Shown in pieces: positions 53,690 to 63,900 of a stretch of 64,000 bases of DNA. This DNA comes from Rhynchopus sp. YZ270_cl-10 (Eukaryota > Euglenozoa > Diplonemea > Diplonemida > Diplonemidae). The stretch covers positions 992,001-1,056,000 of the forward strand of contig OZ037886.1 of the NCBI GenBank assembly GCA_964035575.1, given 5' to 3'. The notes beneath the pieces were generated by a model. That model had not been told where the DNA came from and did no database searches. It was given only the letters and a program-made list of their open reading frames with translations. Made by a program: the position numbers and the translations under genes. Position 1 is the first letter of the stretch; every line of letters starts with the position of its first letter.

Positions 53690-55490
53690 ATGACACACCG
53701 TGTCTCCCGCCTCCTCGACCACCTTAAGAGTCACCCTGGGGGCGACCGTGAAATACAAAACCTTCGTGTCATCTATGATATTAAGGCTGATTTGAACGTT
53801 TCGACGGAGAAGCTGAACCAGGTTGTGGTGCATTTTATTAATGACATGATTGATGGGTTGAACGGGAATAACTCGGATTTTAAGATGCTTCCTTCATTTG
53901 TGTATAAGGGCACTACTGGGGTGTCGGGACGGTACCTTGCATTGGACCTGGGGGGGACAAACTTCCGTGTCATCTGCTGTACGATCAACGACGGCGTGAA
54001 GACTGAGGACGAACAGCAGAAGTACGAAATCCCAAAGAAGCTCATGCAGCGTGATGCCACTGCAAACGACCTCTTCGACTTTATTGCAGAGCGCGTCCGT
54101 CGTTTTGTCGAGACGGCGACAAGCCTGAAGGACGTAGGGTCTGAAACACTGCCCCTGGGCTTCACCTTCTCCTTCCCCGTGGAGCAGAAGAGCATATCCT
54201 CAGGAACCCTCATCACGTGGACGAAGGGTTTCGCAACGTCAAAGACAGAAGGCAAAGATGTGGTTGAGTTGCTTCGTGCTGCCTTCAAGCGTGCGGACCT
54301 CAACATCAAGGTCAGTGCGCTTGTCAACGACACCGTGGGCACTCTCGTTGCAGGCTACTTCGAGAACAACGCAGCTGAAATAGGTGTCATCCTCGGGACA
54401 GGGTCAAACGCATGCTACTGGGAGTCTGTTCCGCAGATCCGCAAGCTGCCCTCCCCCGCAGGGTGGAAGGGCGGCACGCAGAAGATGTGCATCAACATCG
54501 AGTGGGGCAACTTCGATTCGAGCAAGAGGCGCGTGCTTCCGTTCACAGAGTTTGACAATGAGATTGACAAGTTCAGCCCCAATGCGGGCTCGCAGCGGTA
54601 TGAGAAGATGGTGTCGGGGATGTACCTTGGGGAGATTGGGCGTCTTGTGATTTTGAAGCTTGTGAAGCATGGTGTGCTCCCGACGATTCCAAGCAATGTG
54701 CAGCCGATGAGTCTGACTTCGGCAGACCTGAGTGCGATCATTGGCGACGACTCGCAAGAGTTCGAAACCACACGGAATGTGTTCAAGAAGCTCTACCACT
54801 ACACACTGACTGCGGAGCAGGCCGACACTGTGCGGATCCTCTTCGTCTCAATCGCAGAGCGCTCTGCACGTCTCTCTGCCGCAGGCATTGCTGCCATCCT
54901 CCTGAAGACAGGCGACGTGAAGGGAGCACGGGTATGTTGCCTACTCAAATTTTCCCCACAACACCTTTTCGAATGAGAACCAGAGTACAATGGGGTACAA
55001 ACCAGGGGCACACTACGGTGCGCTATTTTGAAGACCTAAGCAAGGTTGCAACCAACCCCCGTAGTTTATAACCCGCTAGAGGTTTGGCAGAGTATTTCAG
55101 GTGATCCCACACGCCTGCACTGACTCAGCTGTATCTGCTACCCTCGGGGGGAATTTTTGAGCGGACTCTAGCTTATCAACGAACCCTGTTTATAAACATC
55201 ACCACAAAACAAATTCCACCCTTACAGGTGTGCGTCGACGGCTCTGTCTTTGAAAAGGTCCCCAACTACCAGAACGTGCTGTACAAGACCCTTGACGATG
55301 TGCTCACATACCACGTATGCATCCCTCCTCCTCCTCCTCCCTCTTGCGCTCCCTTTCGACATAATTCCACACAACACACTTTCTGTTACAGGGTTACGGA
55401 GGGCACGGCATTGAAGTGGTGCACACCGGAAACGGCAGTGGTCTGGGGGCATCTTTCATCGCAGCATTGGCAGAACAAGGGGACCAATGA
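53690..55490 (+). CDS. HK: hexokinase (eukaryotic type)
   Basis: Exons 53690-54931, 55228-55314 and 55392-55490 give 475 residues. It phosphorylates glucose to glucose 6-phosphate in the cytosol. The small-domain phosphate loop LALDLGGTNFRV is near residue 85. The hexokinase signature region reads FSFPVEQKSISSGTLITWTK, then NDTVGTLVAGYF (catalytic Asp) and ILGTGSNACYWE. The last exon supplies the second phosphate loop (HTGNGSGLGASFIAA). The ATG in GCACAATGAC is preferred over an upstream in-frame GTG. The first intron is 296 nt, the longest in the window, and may hold an inserted repeat. This is the fungal/animal-type enzyme rather than the bacterial glucokinase found in many metamonads. Confidence 0.95.
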
Positions 55491-56047
55491 GTGTGTTATT
55501 GTTAGTGATGTTATCCTGGAACGGTCGTTACCGTGTACGTAAATATGCTCGGGAAAGCTACAGTGTAATTATTTGATGTTCCCAGCTTTGGTGCGCCAAT
55601 ATTACGCTGTGTTTGTTCAAAGGGGCGGTCAAGGGGGAAGGTTTAAAATTAATACGTACCCCTCCATAAAGGCACATCATGTGCAACCAGATGCAACAAT
55701 TCGGCTCAGTTAATCGCACAGTTTGCTTCCCCCCCTTTTTTTTTGCTTCGTTTCGTTCTGTGTTGGTGCTGACCATGTGTGTTGTTTTTTTTTCTTTGCT
55801 GCGTTTGCGGAAACTTTTCAACCCCCTTTTTTCAAAAAAAAAAACAGTGGCAGGACACGCCTCCTGTCTATAATAGTATAACTCGATTTTTTTTGTTTTT
55901 GTTTCTCTCTCCCCACCCCGAGTGTCCTAATTTACACTCGAATTAACTAAATATCAAAACGTTAATTTTATTTTTTTCAAAAGCTTCTTTTCAAAGCAAT
56001 GTGATGTGCCCCGTTTTGAGGTGCATATTTCACACATTTTTTCCCCA

Positions 56048-56097
56048 GTACCTGCGTCCGCCGATGAACGGTGAGACGTTTGCACTTTCAACTTCTC
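56048..56097 (+). repeat. dispersed repeat family A, copy 7
   Basis: Reads TACCTGCGTCCGCCGATGAA then CGGTGAGACGTTTGCACTTT and CAACTTCTC. It best matches copy 3 in its 5' half and copy 1 in its core. Confidence 0.6.
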
Positions 56098-56210
56098 TTT
56101 TTTTAGGTGACCACTTTGGTCACCTTGCATTGCAGTGATTCTCCTTACTTTTTCGCCTGCCCCTTCGAGTTGCAGCGTCTGCGTTCAACTTCACCCCCCC
56201 ATTTTTTTTT

Positions 56211-56249
56211 AAAGGTGACTAAGCACGAGAGGCTTAGGGTCATCCTATA
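56211..56249 (+). repeat. dispersed repeat family B, copy 4
   Basis: Reads AAAGGTGACTAAGCACGAGA then GGCTTAGGGTCATCC. TGACTAAGC pairs with GCTTA-GGGTCA across a 2-base bulge, the best hairpin of the family. A shorter relative (AAGGTGAACGAGACGTTCAT) is at 56350. Confidence 0.65.
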
Positions 56250-56457
56250 AACTTTTCTTTTTTTTGCCACATGTGCTATTAACGTCTTTGTGCCCTGCAT
56301 CGTTTTTGATACTCATTTTAAGTAGTTTGCGTTGACAACACTTTTTTTTGAAGGTGAACGAGACGTTCATCTTACCCAACTCTTCATTATGAGACCCACG
56401 CATTTTTTTCCCCCTCTCAGAGAACGAATTTACTAAGGTAAAACAGGTAACGGGCGA

Positions 56458-56781
56458 ATGGTTGCAACAAGAAAAAAACGACACCTTTTCACGGACCCAA
56501 AGGGCGGACGACACAAAGAAACCATAAATTGCACAGAAGCGGCTACTGTGATGAGACGTCTGCAGGTACCTGCGAGGGGCATGCAGCTTTTGAGGCCTTT
56601 TCTCCTTTTCTTGTCCACCAGCTGCTACCATGCCGTGCGTCTGAGGGCGGGCGTAATAAGGTCTGCGGCAAGCAATGCCCCCTCCCCTACCCTCAGCCTC
56701 CTCCTGCAGACTACTGGTAACAAGAGGTGCAGGAGGTGGTGTCTGGTGCATGTGTTAGTGTCGTCTTGCGCGGTTTTGTAG
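56458..56781 (+). CDS. uncertain small ORF, 107 residues
   Basis: The frame starts MVATRKKRHLFTDPKGGRHK and is followed about 15 bases after its stop by AAAATAAAATG, like the 3' ends of real genes here. Internal sequences such as CTGCAG|GTACCT and CTCCTGCAG hint at splicing in other frames (a 63-residue frame ending PLPYPQPPPADYW overlaps). No family is recognised and no model is clearly right. Confidence 0.22.
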   Translation: MVATRKKRHLFTDPKGGRHKETINCTEAATVMRRLQVPARGMQLLRPFLLFLSTSCYHAVRLRAGVIRSAASNAPSPTLSLLLQTTGNKRCRRWCLVHVLVSSCAVL

Positions 56782-56965
56782 CGGCGCAAAAATAAAATGA
56801 AAATAAAAAATAAGGTTCAAAAAAAGCCATGTGGCATCTCCAGCCCTTTCTCTGTTCCTCGGCATTCAAGTTAAACATGGTCAGCATCCTTCCCACAGAG
56901 GTTGAGTTTTTTTCTTTACACAATTTATGTACACAAAGCGTATCTGAGAGACAGTACGCCGCCAA

Positions 56966-57326
56966 ATGAACGGGATAACGCGCACCCCGGGGTTGTTCGT
57001 CAAGTGGTATGTGCTCGGCCTGCCTGCTCCTCGCATTGCCTGCACCCCCCCTTTCATACCTTTTGTTCTACAGCAACGACGAGGCGATCAAGGAGTTCAT
57101 CACCAAGGTCGACAGCGATGTCCGCGAAACACGTGCAGCACACTGCGACTGTGTGATCCTTCACAGGCTCGACCCCCTCGACCTCTTCATAGATGAAGAC
57201 ACACACGAGCTCGTGCAGGACCGGATCTCCTGCTTTCTCAACTGTGACATACAAGGTAAGACCTGCACAACTGAAGCCGGGCAGGAGTCTGTTGTGGGTA
57301 CCAAGAAACGGCTCCGTAAAAGCTAG
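56966..57326 (+). CDS. TFB5: TFIIH subunit TFB5/TTDA-like
   Basis: Exons 56966-57006 and 57074-57326 (67-nt intron, GTATGT...CTACAG) give 97 residues. The core reads MNGITRTPGLFVKCNDEAIK, then EFITKVD, LHRLDPLDLFIDEDTHELV and QDRISCFLNCDI. This aligns with TFB5/GTF2H5 (family 'KGxLIxCDPAMKQFL...I.xIDDTHVFV...'). TFB5 stabilises TFIIH through TFB2/p52 and is needed for nucleotide excision repair and transcription. The family is ~70 residues. The extra C-terminal ~22 (GKTCTTEAGQES...KKRLRKS) may be read-through into an intron starting GTAAGA at 57255, so the 3' end is uncertain. Unspliced frames hide this gene. Confidence 0.7.
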
Positions 57327-57913
57327 CAAGGCGGGTCGTCCACTCGTCCTGCAGTCATGCAACACACGAGGAAGTTGCTACAAACTTCTTCCAACAGGTA
57401 GGGGGTAGAAAGGGTCGCGGTCTCAGCCGTAAGACATGCTCGCCTTCTCTTGCAGCTCCCTGCTGTCTGCGTCAATGCAGTTGTCTCAATTTTTTGCATG
57501 TTCTGGGCTCGGCACAGATATGGAGGTCGTTTGAAAACATTGCATTGCCAGATCCAGACCGCTCAGTCCATCAGCTATACCACCTGCTCATAGCAGTCCA
57601 GCTAGGAAGTCAGAACTGTGCATTTTCTCTGCAGGTCATTGGAACCGGTGCCTGGTCCAGAGAGGCATTTTCAATTATCGCATCCATTGCTAGTGCAGCT
57701 ATTTATACGGCACCAAGAATAATAGAGTTGTTCTGCACACATTGCAACAAGACACCATACAAAGTCTGACAAACAAAGCCTCTCCTTACTTTTGTCTTCT
57801 TGCACATCCCCACACCTCAACACACCTCAACACACCACACCACACCCATACAACAACACAGGAGACGAAAACAACAACACATTTGGTGATAAGAAAACAA
57901 GTAAAAACAAAGA
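57327..57913. other. unresolved 590-bp spacer, possibly with small exons
   Basis: Moderate GC, with acceptor-like CTTCCAACAG (57390s) and TTCTCTTGCAG (57450s). A hydrophobic frame LPAVCVNAVVSIFCMFWARH follows the second site. It could hold 3' exons of the TFB5 gene or a separate small gene; I cannot build a convincing model. The last 100 bases are a C/A-rich leader with AACACAG about 50 bases before the next ATG. Confidence 0.35.
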
Positions 57914-60900
57914 ATGATTGCGCGGGGCACGTTTGTGTGTGCCGTGGCAGCAGTAACACTGCTGGGGTCGTCGCCTGCTTCGGCTGTGTCGACCTACACA
58001 GAGACCTGCACGAATGTGGCAGTGCGCTACCAGCGGAGCATCAAGGAGGGTGTGACGGCTGTGAACAGCGCCCTGGCAGAGGCGAAGGCACGTATGCTGT
58101 CGCAGGAGTTCATGCTGGTTGCATCTGCAGCGGACCTGAGCTTCGTGAACGAGCCGCTGAACGACGTGATGAACTACACCGGGGAGCTGTCGAACCAGTT
58201 TGACGAGCTGAACGACCGGACGATGGCAGCGCTGACGGCGTCGCTGCCGTACGGGATCTCTGTGGGGTGCCAGGTGGACACAACGACGTTTGACCTGTTC
58301 CTGACGGTGGCGGTGAACGCGACCGGGACTGTGTCTGAGACGGTGGACCTGTCGGGGCTGCCTGCAGCAGACCTGGCGGCGCTGGGGCTGACGTTCTCGG
58401 ACCCGTCTGTGTCGCTGTCGGGGTCTGTGTTCCTGGCGGGGACGATCTCGATCACGGTGAAGACGAGCGGGACTGTGGTGTCGGTGTCCGGGCTGTCGGC
58501 GGCGGTGACGGCGACCGGGGCGGTGGCGACAAACGTGGACTGGAAGGACGTGGGGTCTGTTGGGATTGCGGGGTCGGTGAGTGTGACAGGTGTGACGGTA
58601 CCTGTGACGTTCCCGACGTCGACGTCTCTGTCGGACTTCGTGGCGAAGCTTGGGGAGGTGCGCATTGGGTCGCTGACCGGGGAGCTGTCGGCGTCGCTTG
58701 CAGTGGCGGTTGCGGTGGACGCTGTGCCTGTGGGGCAGCTGCCGACGCCGGTGCTGACGGTGTACGACAACAACATGTTTGACGCAGTGCTGCCTGTGGT
58801 GACTGTGGACGCAGACATCACGTCGCTGGAGTCGACGATTGTGGAGCTCCTGCGCCAGCTGGGGTCGTTCGACATTGACCTGGGTGCACTTGGGCTGTCT
58901 GGGCTGGAGCTGCCGAACGTGAACGTGTCGGCGCTGGTGAGCGGTGTGCCGGACATGCTGAAGCTGGCGCCTGTGGCGGAGCAGTACTTCCTGCTGTTCG
59001 TCGACGGGTCGGCGTTCCCGACGTTCAGCGGCCTTGTGACCTTCCTGAAGGAGAACCTTGCGGTGCCGCAGCTGACGACGTCGGTGTCTGTGAGCGGGGT
59101 GAACATGACCGGGGGGTGGTTCCCGGAGGCGGGGGAGGTGGCGCTGAACATCCACATGGAGCTGGGGTCGACGCTTGCGTCGGAGTCGTTCGGGGGGTCG
59201 ATCTCGTCTGTGCTTGGGGACATGCAGGCACTGACTGCGGTGTTTGACCTGATTGGGGCAACGGCGCCGGAGCAGTCGCTGGCTGTGCCGGACTTCTCTG
59301 CGGACGTGGCCTTCAGCGGGGATGTGGTGCTTGACTTCACTGTGGGGCTGAAGACGGAGTTCATCAACACCGGGAACCTGACCGGGTCTGCGCTTGCGGG
59401 GAACGCGTTCCTGCGTGTGAACGACCTGTCTGCGGAGGTGAAGGTTGCTGTGGACCCGATCAACTTTGAGGCGGACCTGCTGCTGAGCCAGTTTGTTGTG
59501 CGCGACGGGTCGTTCGAGGTTGCCCTGGGGCTGCGTGCGGACTTCTCTGCGGCTGCTGCGGAGGAGGTGCCCGGGGCAGCGGTGTCGGCGTCGACTGTCG
59601 AGGCTGTGACGGAGATCACTGTGCTGGAGCTGCTGTCGGGGGGGTCGACGGCGGTGCTGGACTTTGTGAAGCAGCTGAACCTGGAGGTGTACGCGACCCT
59701 GGACGCCGTGGTGCCTGTGGAGCTGACGGCCGGGTTCGCCGGGAGCGACGTGAGCCTGTCGCCCATTGTGAAGCTGCACGACGAGAGCCTGCTGAGCGGG
59801 GGGCTGCCGGCGTTCTCGCTGGACATTGACCTGAACTTCCTTGTGCCGTCGCTGCCCGGTGGGAAGGGGGGCAGCGGGAACGAGCTGGACTCTGTGATGG
59901 GGGCGCTGACAGACATGCTTGAGGGGATTTCGGGGATCTCGCTGGACACAGCGTCGATCCCGAACGTGCCGCAGATCTCGAACCTCCTGAGCGGGCTGTC
60001 CGGAAAGGTGTCGTTCTCGACGGTGCTGACGGAGTACCTGGACCTGCTGGTGAAGTTCCGCGAGCTGGCGAACGGGCTTGGCCTCGACCTGGCGCTGGAG
60101 ACTGTGGGGGCGGAGGCGCTTGTGTCGAGCACGTCGTTCAACACGGACATCCTGGGACGCCTGCAGACACGCTTCCCGACGGTGTTTGTGAACTTCACGT
60201 CTGGGCTGACGAACTCGTACACCGGTGTGGACTTCAGTGTGCTCGACTACCTGCGCTATGTGCAGGTGGAGTTCGGGCTGGCGGCAACGCTTGCCTCTGC
60301 GGACGCAGACTTCGGGAAGAACGAGCTTGTGTGGTACCTGGCGGTGAACGTCGACTACTCGCTGACGAAGGAGAACGCGTGGGCGCTGCTGAACCTGCTT
60401 GAGCTGACCGGGTACACCTCGGACAGTGCTGGCTACCCTGTGGACAGCCTGCTTGCGCGCTTCGACCCTGCCGCACACCTGGTCGCCCTGCAGGCGAAGC
60501 TCGCGCTCACCAGCCTGTCGACCTTCAACCTGGGGACGCTGGGAAGCTACGTTGCGAACAGCGCACCGACGCTGGGGGTGAACGTGAACTTCAACAAGGC
60601 GATCTTTGACCTGCTTGTGGTGACGTACCCCGACTTTGCGACGAAGTACGGGAACCTGACTGTGGGGGACCTGCTCCCGATGAACTCGGTGACAGGGGCG
60701 GAGTTTGACTGGCGCAACTACCTGACGGAGGTCGGGAGTGTGCTTGGGCTCTCGTCGACGGCGTCGCTCGACGTGTCGTCTGTGGCGGCGCTGTTCGGGA
60801 AGCGCCCGACAGTGATGGGGCTTGTGCGCTTCCTGAAGTCGCGCCTGCTGAACGGGATGTCGACGGGGCTGACCATTGGTGGGTCGGGCACGTCCTTCTC

Positions 60901-63900
60901 GGCCGACCTGATCACGACGGGCGGACGCTGGGAGCTGGCCGCGACACTCGGACTGCACTTTGACACCGGGGCGCTGAAGCCGACGGACGTGGTGACGGCA
61001 CTGGAGAACGCGCTCTCGGGGCTGTTTGACGCGATTGGGCAGGACAGCGTGGTGGGGTCGATTGCGTCGATCGGAAACGCGCTTGTGCAGCGCCTGAGCG
61101 GGCTGGACGCGTTCCTGTCCTTCAGCGCAGCTGCGCAGGTCGGGGTTGAGGCCGGTATCGACATCAAGCCGCTGATTGACGGGACTGGGTCGCCGCAGCT
61201 CTTCCTGCGTGTGCAGCAGTTCAACATGAGCATCAGCGCCGCAATCACAGACTTCACAACACCGATGGACTTCGGGGGGTCGTTCGACTTCACGGGGATT
61301 GTGAACGGGGAGATTGTGTTCTCGGCTGTGGCGTCGGGGGTGAACGCGTCGAACCCGCTTGTGCTGCTGGACGCGAGTGCGGGGGTGGACAACTTCACAA
61401 TCACGCCGCTGACGGACGCGATCAGCCTTGGGGGCAGCATTGTGGCGGAGGTGGAGCTGGCCGGCGGCCCGCTGGACTCGTCGCTGTTCCTGGGTGTTGA
61501 GGACCTGGCGCTGTTTGACTCGACGGCACCGAAGTTCACTGTGGACGCGGAGATCCCGCGCGAGATGATGCAGGTTGTGCGTGACGGTCTGGCGGCGATG
61601 GGGGACGTCGGCCGCGACATCAACGGCTTCGACGCGCTGACAACAACGCTGCCGCTGATGAACAGGACGCTGCACGACGTGCTGAAGACCGGGGAGACCG
61701 GGCCGAACTGGGGAGACTTCCTGATCTGGGACACGGTGCTCGACCAGCTGTTTGCGGACCCGGCCTACGCAGGGTGTCTGGACGGGTCGACAAGCTGCCC
61801 GCGTGCCCGTGAGACGGTGCAGAAGTTCACGGACGGGATGGCGAACCTGACCCAGGGGTCCTTCACGTCGGACACCGGCGTGCCGGCAGCGTTTGTGAAC
61901 GGTGGTATGGTTGGGAAGGAGTTCCAGCTTGCCTTTGGGCTGAACGGGAACCTGGAGGTGCTGGTGACGCCGCCGCTGTCGGAGCTGATTGACGACGACG
62001 ACTTTGACTTCACCGGGACCGGGGTGCTGACGGTGGGGATCAACTTCGGGTTCGGGTTTGAGGTCAAGGTCGACACGACAAACGGGGCGGTGAACGTGAC
62101 GACGGACGACATTGTGCTGCGTCTCGACAACTTCACCATGGGGCTGACGATTGGTGCGGACGTGAGCGCCACGGCGTCGATCGGTATCCTGTCTGCGTCT
62201 GTGTCGAACGGTACCGGTGTGCTGGCGGCGGACTTCGGGGGGTCGATGAACGCCGGGGCGCCGCTGAAGCTGAGCGAGGTGACGAAGGGTAACTTCGCCT
62301 TCACGAAGTCGGCGACGCTGGACGCGTGCCTGCCGTTCTCTGCAGCAATTGGGTCGCAGGACCTGGGGGAGCTTGCGGGTGCGACGGGTGCGGAGAAGCC
62401 GCAGGTGTGCGTGAACGACTCGAACCTGTTTGACTCGACGGCGCCGACAGTGCAGACGCTGTTCATGGACCGCTTCATGGACTTCCGTGGGATGTCGCCG
62501 ATCCAGATCATGGGGATTGTGCGTGGGCTGATCAACGTGGTGCAGGAGTACCGTGAGTCGCCTGTGTTTGACCTGGCGCTGCCCTTCACGGACGTCGACG
62601 TGGGTGACATGCTTGACTTCACGGACACGCTGACAACAGCGCTGTCGAACAAGATGGTCAAGGTGCAGGACGCGGCAGACCGGACAACGCTTGTGCTGTG
62701 CGTGGAGGGCGACGCGCTGACGACTGGGTGGAACGTGCCCGGAACGAACGAGAGCGCCTACTTCTTCGCAAACGTGTCGAGCAAGGTGATGTCGCTGGTG
62801 CTGAACGAGGAGCTTGAGGTTGAGGTGGCGCTGAACGCGACTGTGATGTCGTCTGCGACGACGATTGCGGACCTTGCACTGCACCTGAACGAGGAGCTGT
62901 ACAAGGCAGGGCTGGGGCTGTCTGTGGCGGCAAGTGTGCCTGTGGAGGGTGTTGAGTCCCTGCAGCTGTGCACGAACGCGTCGATCAAGGCAACCGACCT
63001 GCGTGTGCAGATTGCGCAGAAGAAGACCGGGAACTCTGCGTACAACGAGAGCGACGAGGCTGTGGCGGCAACGACGCTGCTCGGGTTCACCAGCGGCGAC
63101 ATCAAGGAGGCACCGCGTGTGGCGGCCTTCTCGTCGATCCCGGAGCTTGTGATTGTGCTTGCGGAGGCTGTGGGCGTGCCGTCGGACGTGCTGTCGTACA
63201 CGTACGGGCCGTCTGCGGCGGACCCGTCGCAGTACGAGCTGCTGTTCGCACTGGACCTGACGGTGGCACTGCCGACGCCGATGACGTCGCTGCTGCTGGG
63301 GGCGGAGGTGGAGCCGCTGTTCTCTGTGAACGCGTCTGCGGAGATTGCGCTGACGACGGATGTGCAGATTGGGTTCGAAATTGGTGCGCGCATGGGAACG
63401 TCGGCAGGGAACCTGTCCGTGACGGCGAACATCCCTGCGGCGCAGGAGTTTGCGAACTTCACACTGGCCTCGGAGCAGAGCTTCAACCTGAGCCTGGACC
63501 GCGTGCTGTACACAGTGGTGCTGCGCCCTGCGGACTCCTTCTACGACGAGCTTGACTACCAGCTTGGTGTGCTGAACGCGACGCTGGGCGGGGCGAAGCA
63601 GGTGTGGGCACGCAACTACGAGAACACGACCTTCCTGATCCAGACGCTCGGTGTGCGCCGTCTTGAGGTGACAACGTCTGCGGAGTTCGAGGCGCTGACG
63701 GGGCTGGCGAGCGACAAGGCCAAGGCCCTGCTCTTCACACCTGTGGTGAAGAACCTGGCATTTACGGCGGACATGATGCTGACGGTGTCGGAGATCAACC
63801 TGGCGGCAACGCTGGCTGTGCTTGAGGCGGAGGCGTACGCAGGAAGCGGGTACATCGGGGTGACGGCGATTGCGGAGTTCGGGACGTCTGGCACTGCGAT

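Larger units (their letters stand above)
55491..56965. other. 1.5-kb spacer with family A and B repeats and an uncertain small ORF
   Basis: Mostly AT-rich. A family-A copy (56048-56097) is followed by family-B copies (56211-56249 and 56350-56375). A GC-richer patch at 56450-56780 contains the uncertain ORF listed separately. Confidence 0.55.

Noticed and set aside
57827-62884. 1,685-codon open frame on the - strand
   Set aside because: It is the antisense shadow of the giant + strand gene. The peptide is an Arg/His/Gln/Pro-rich string caused by GGG, GTG and CTG codon bias, with no fold-like pattern.
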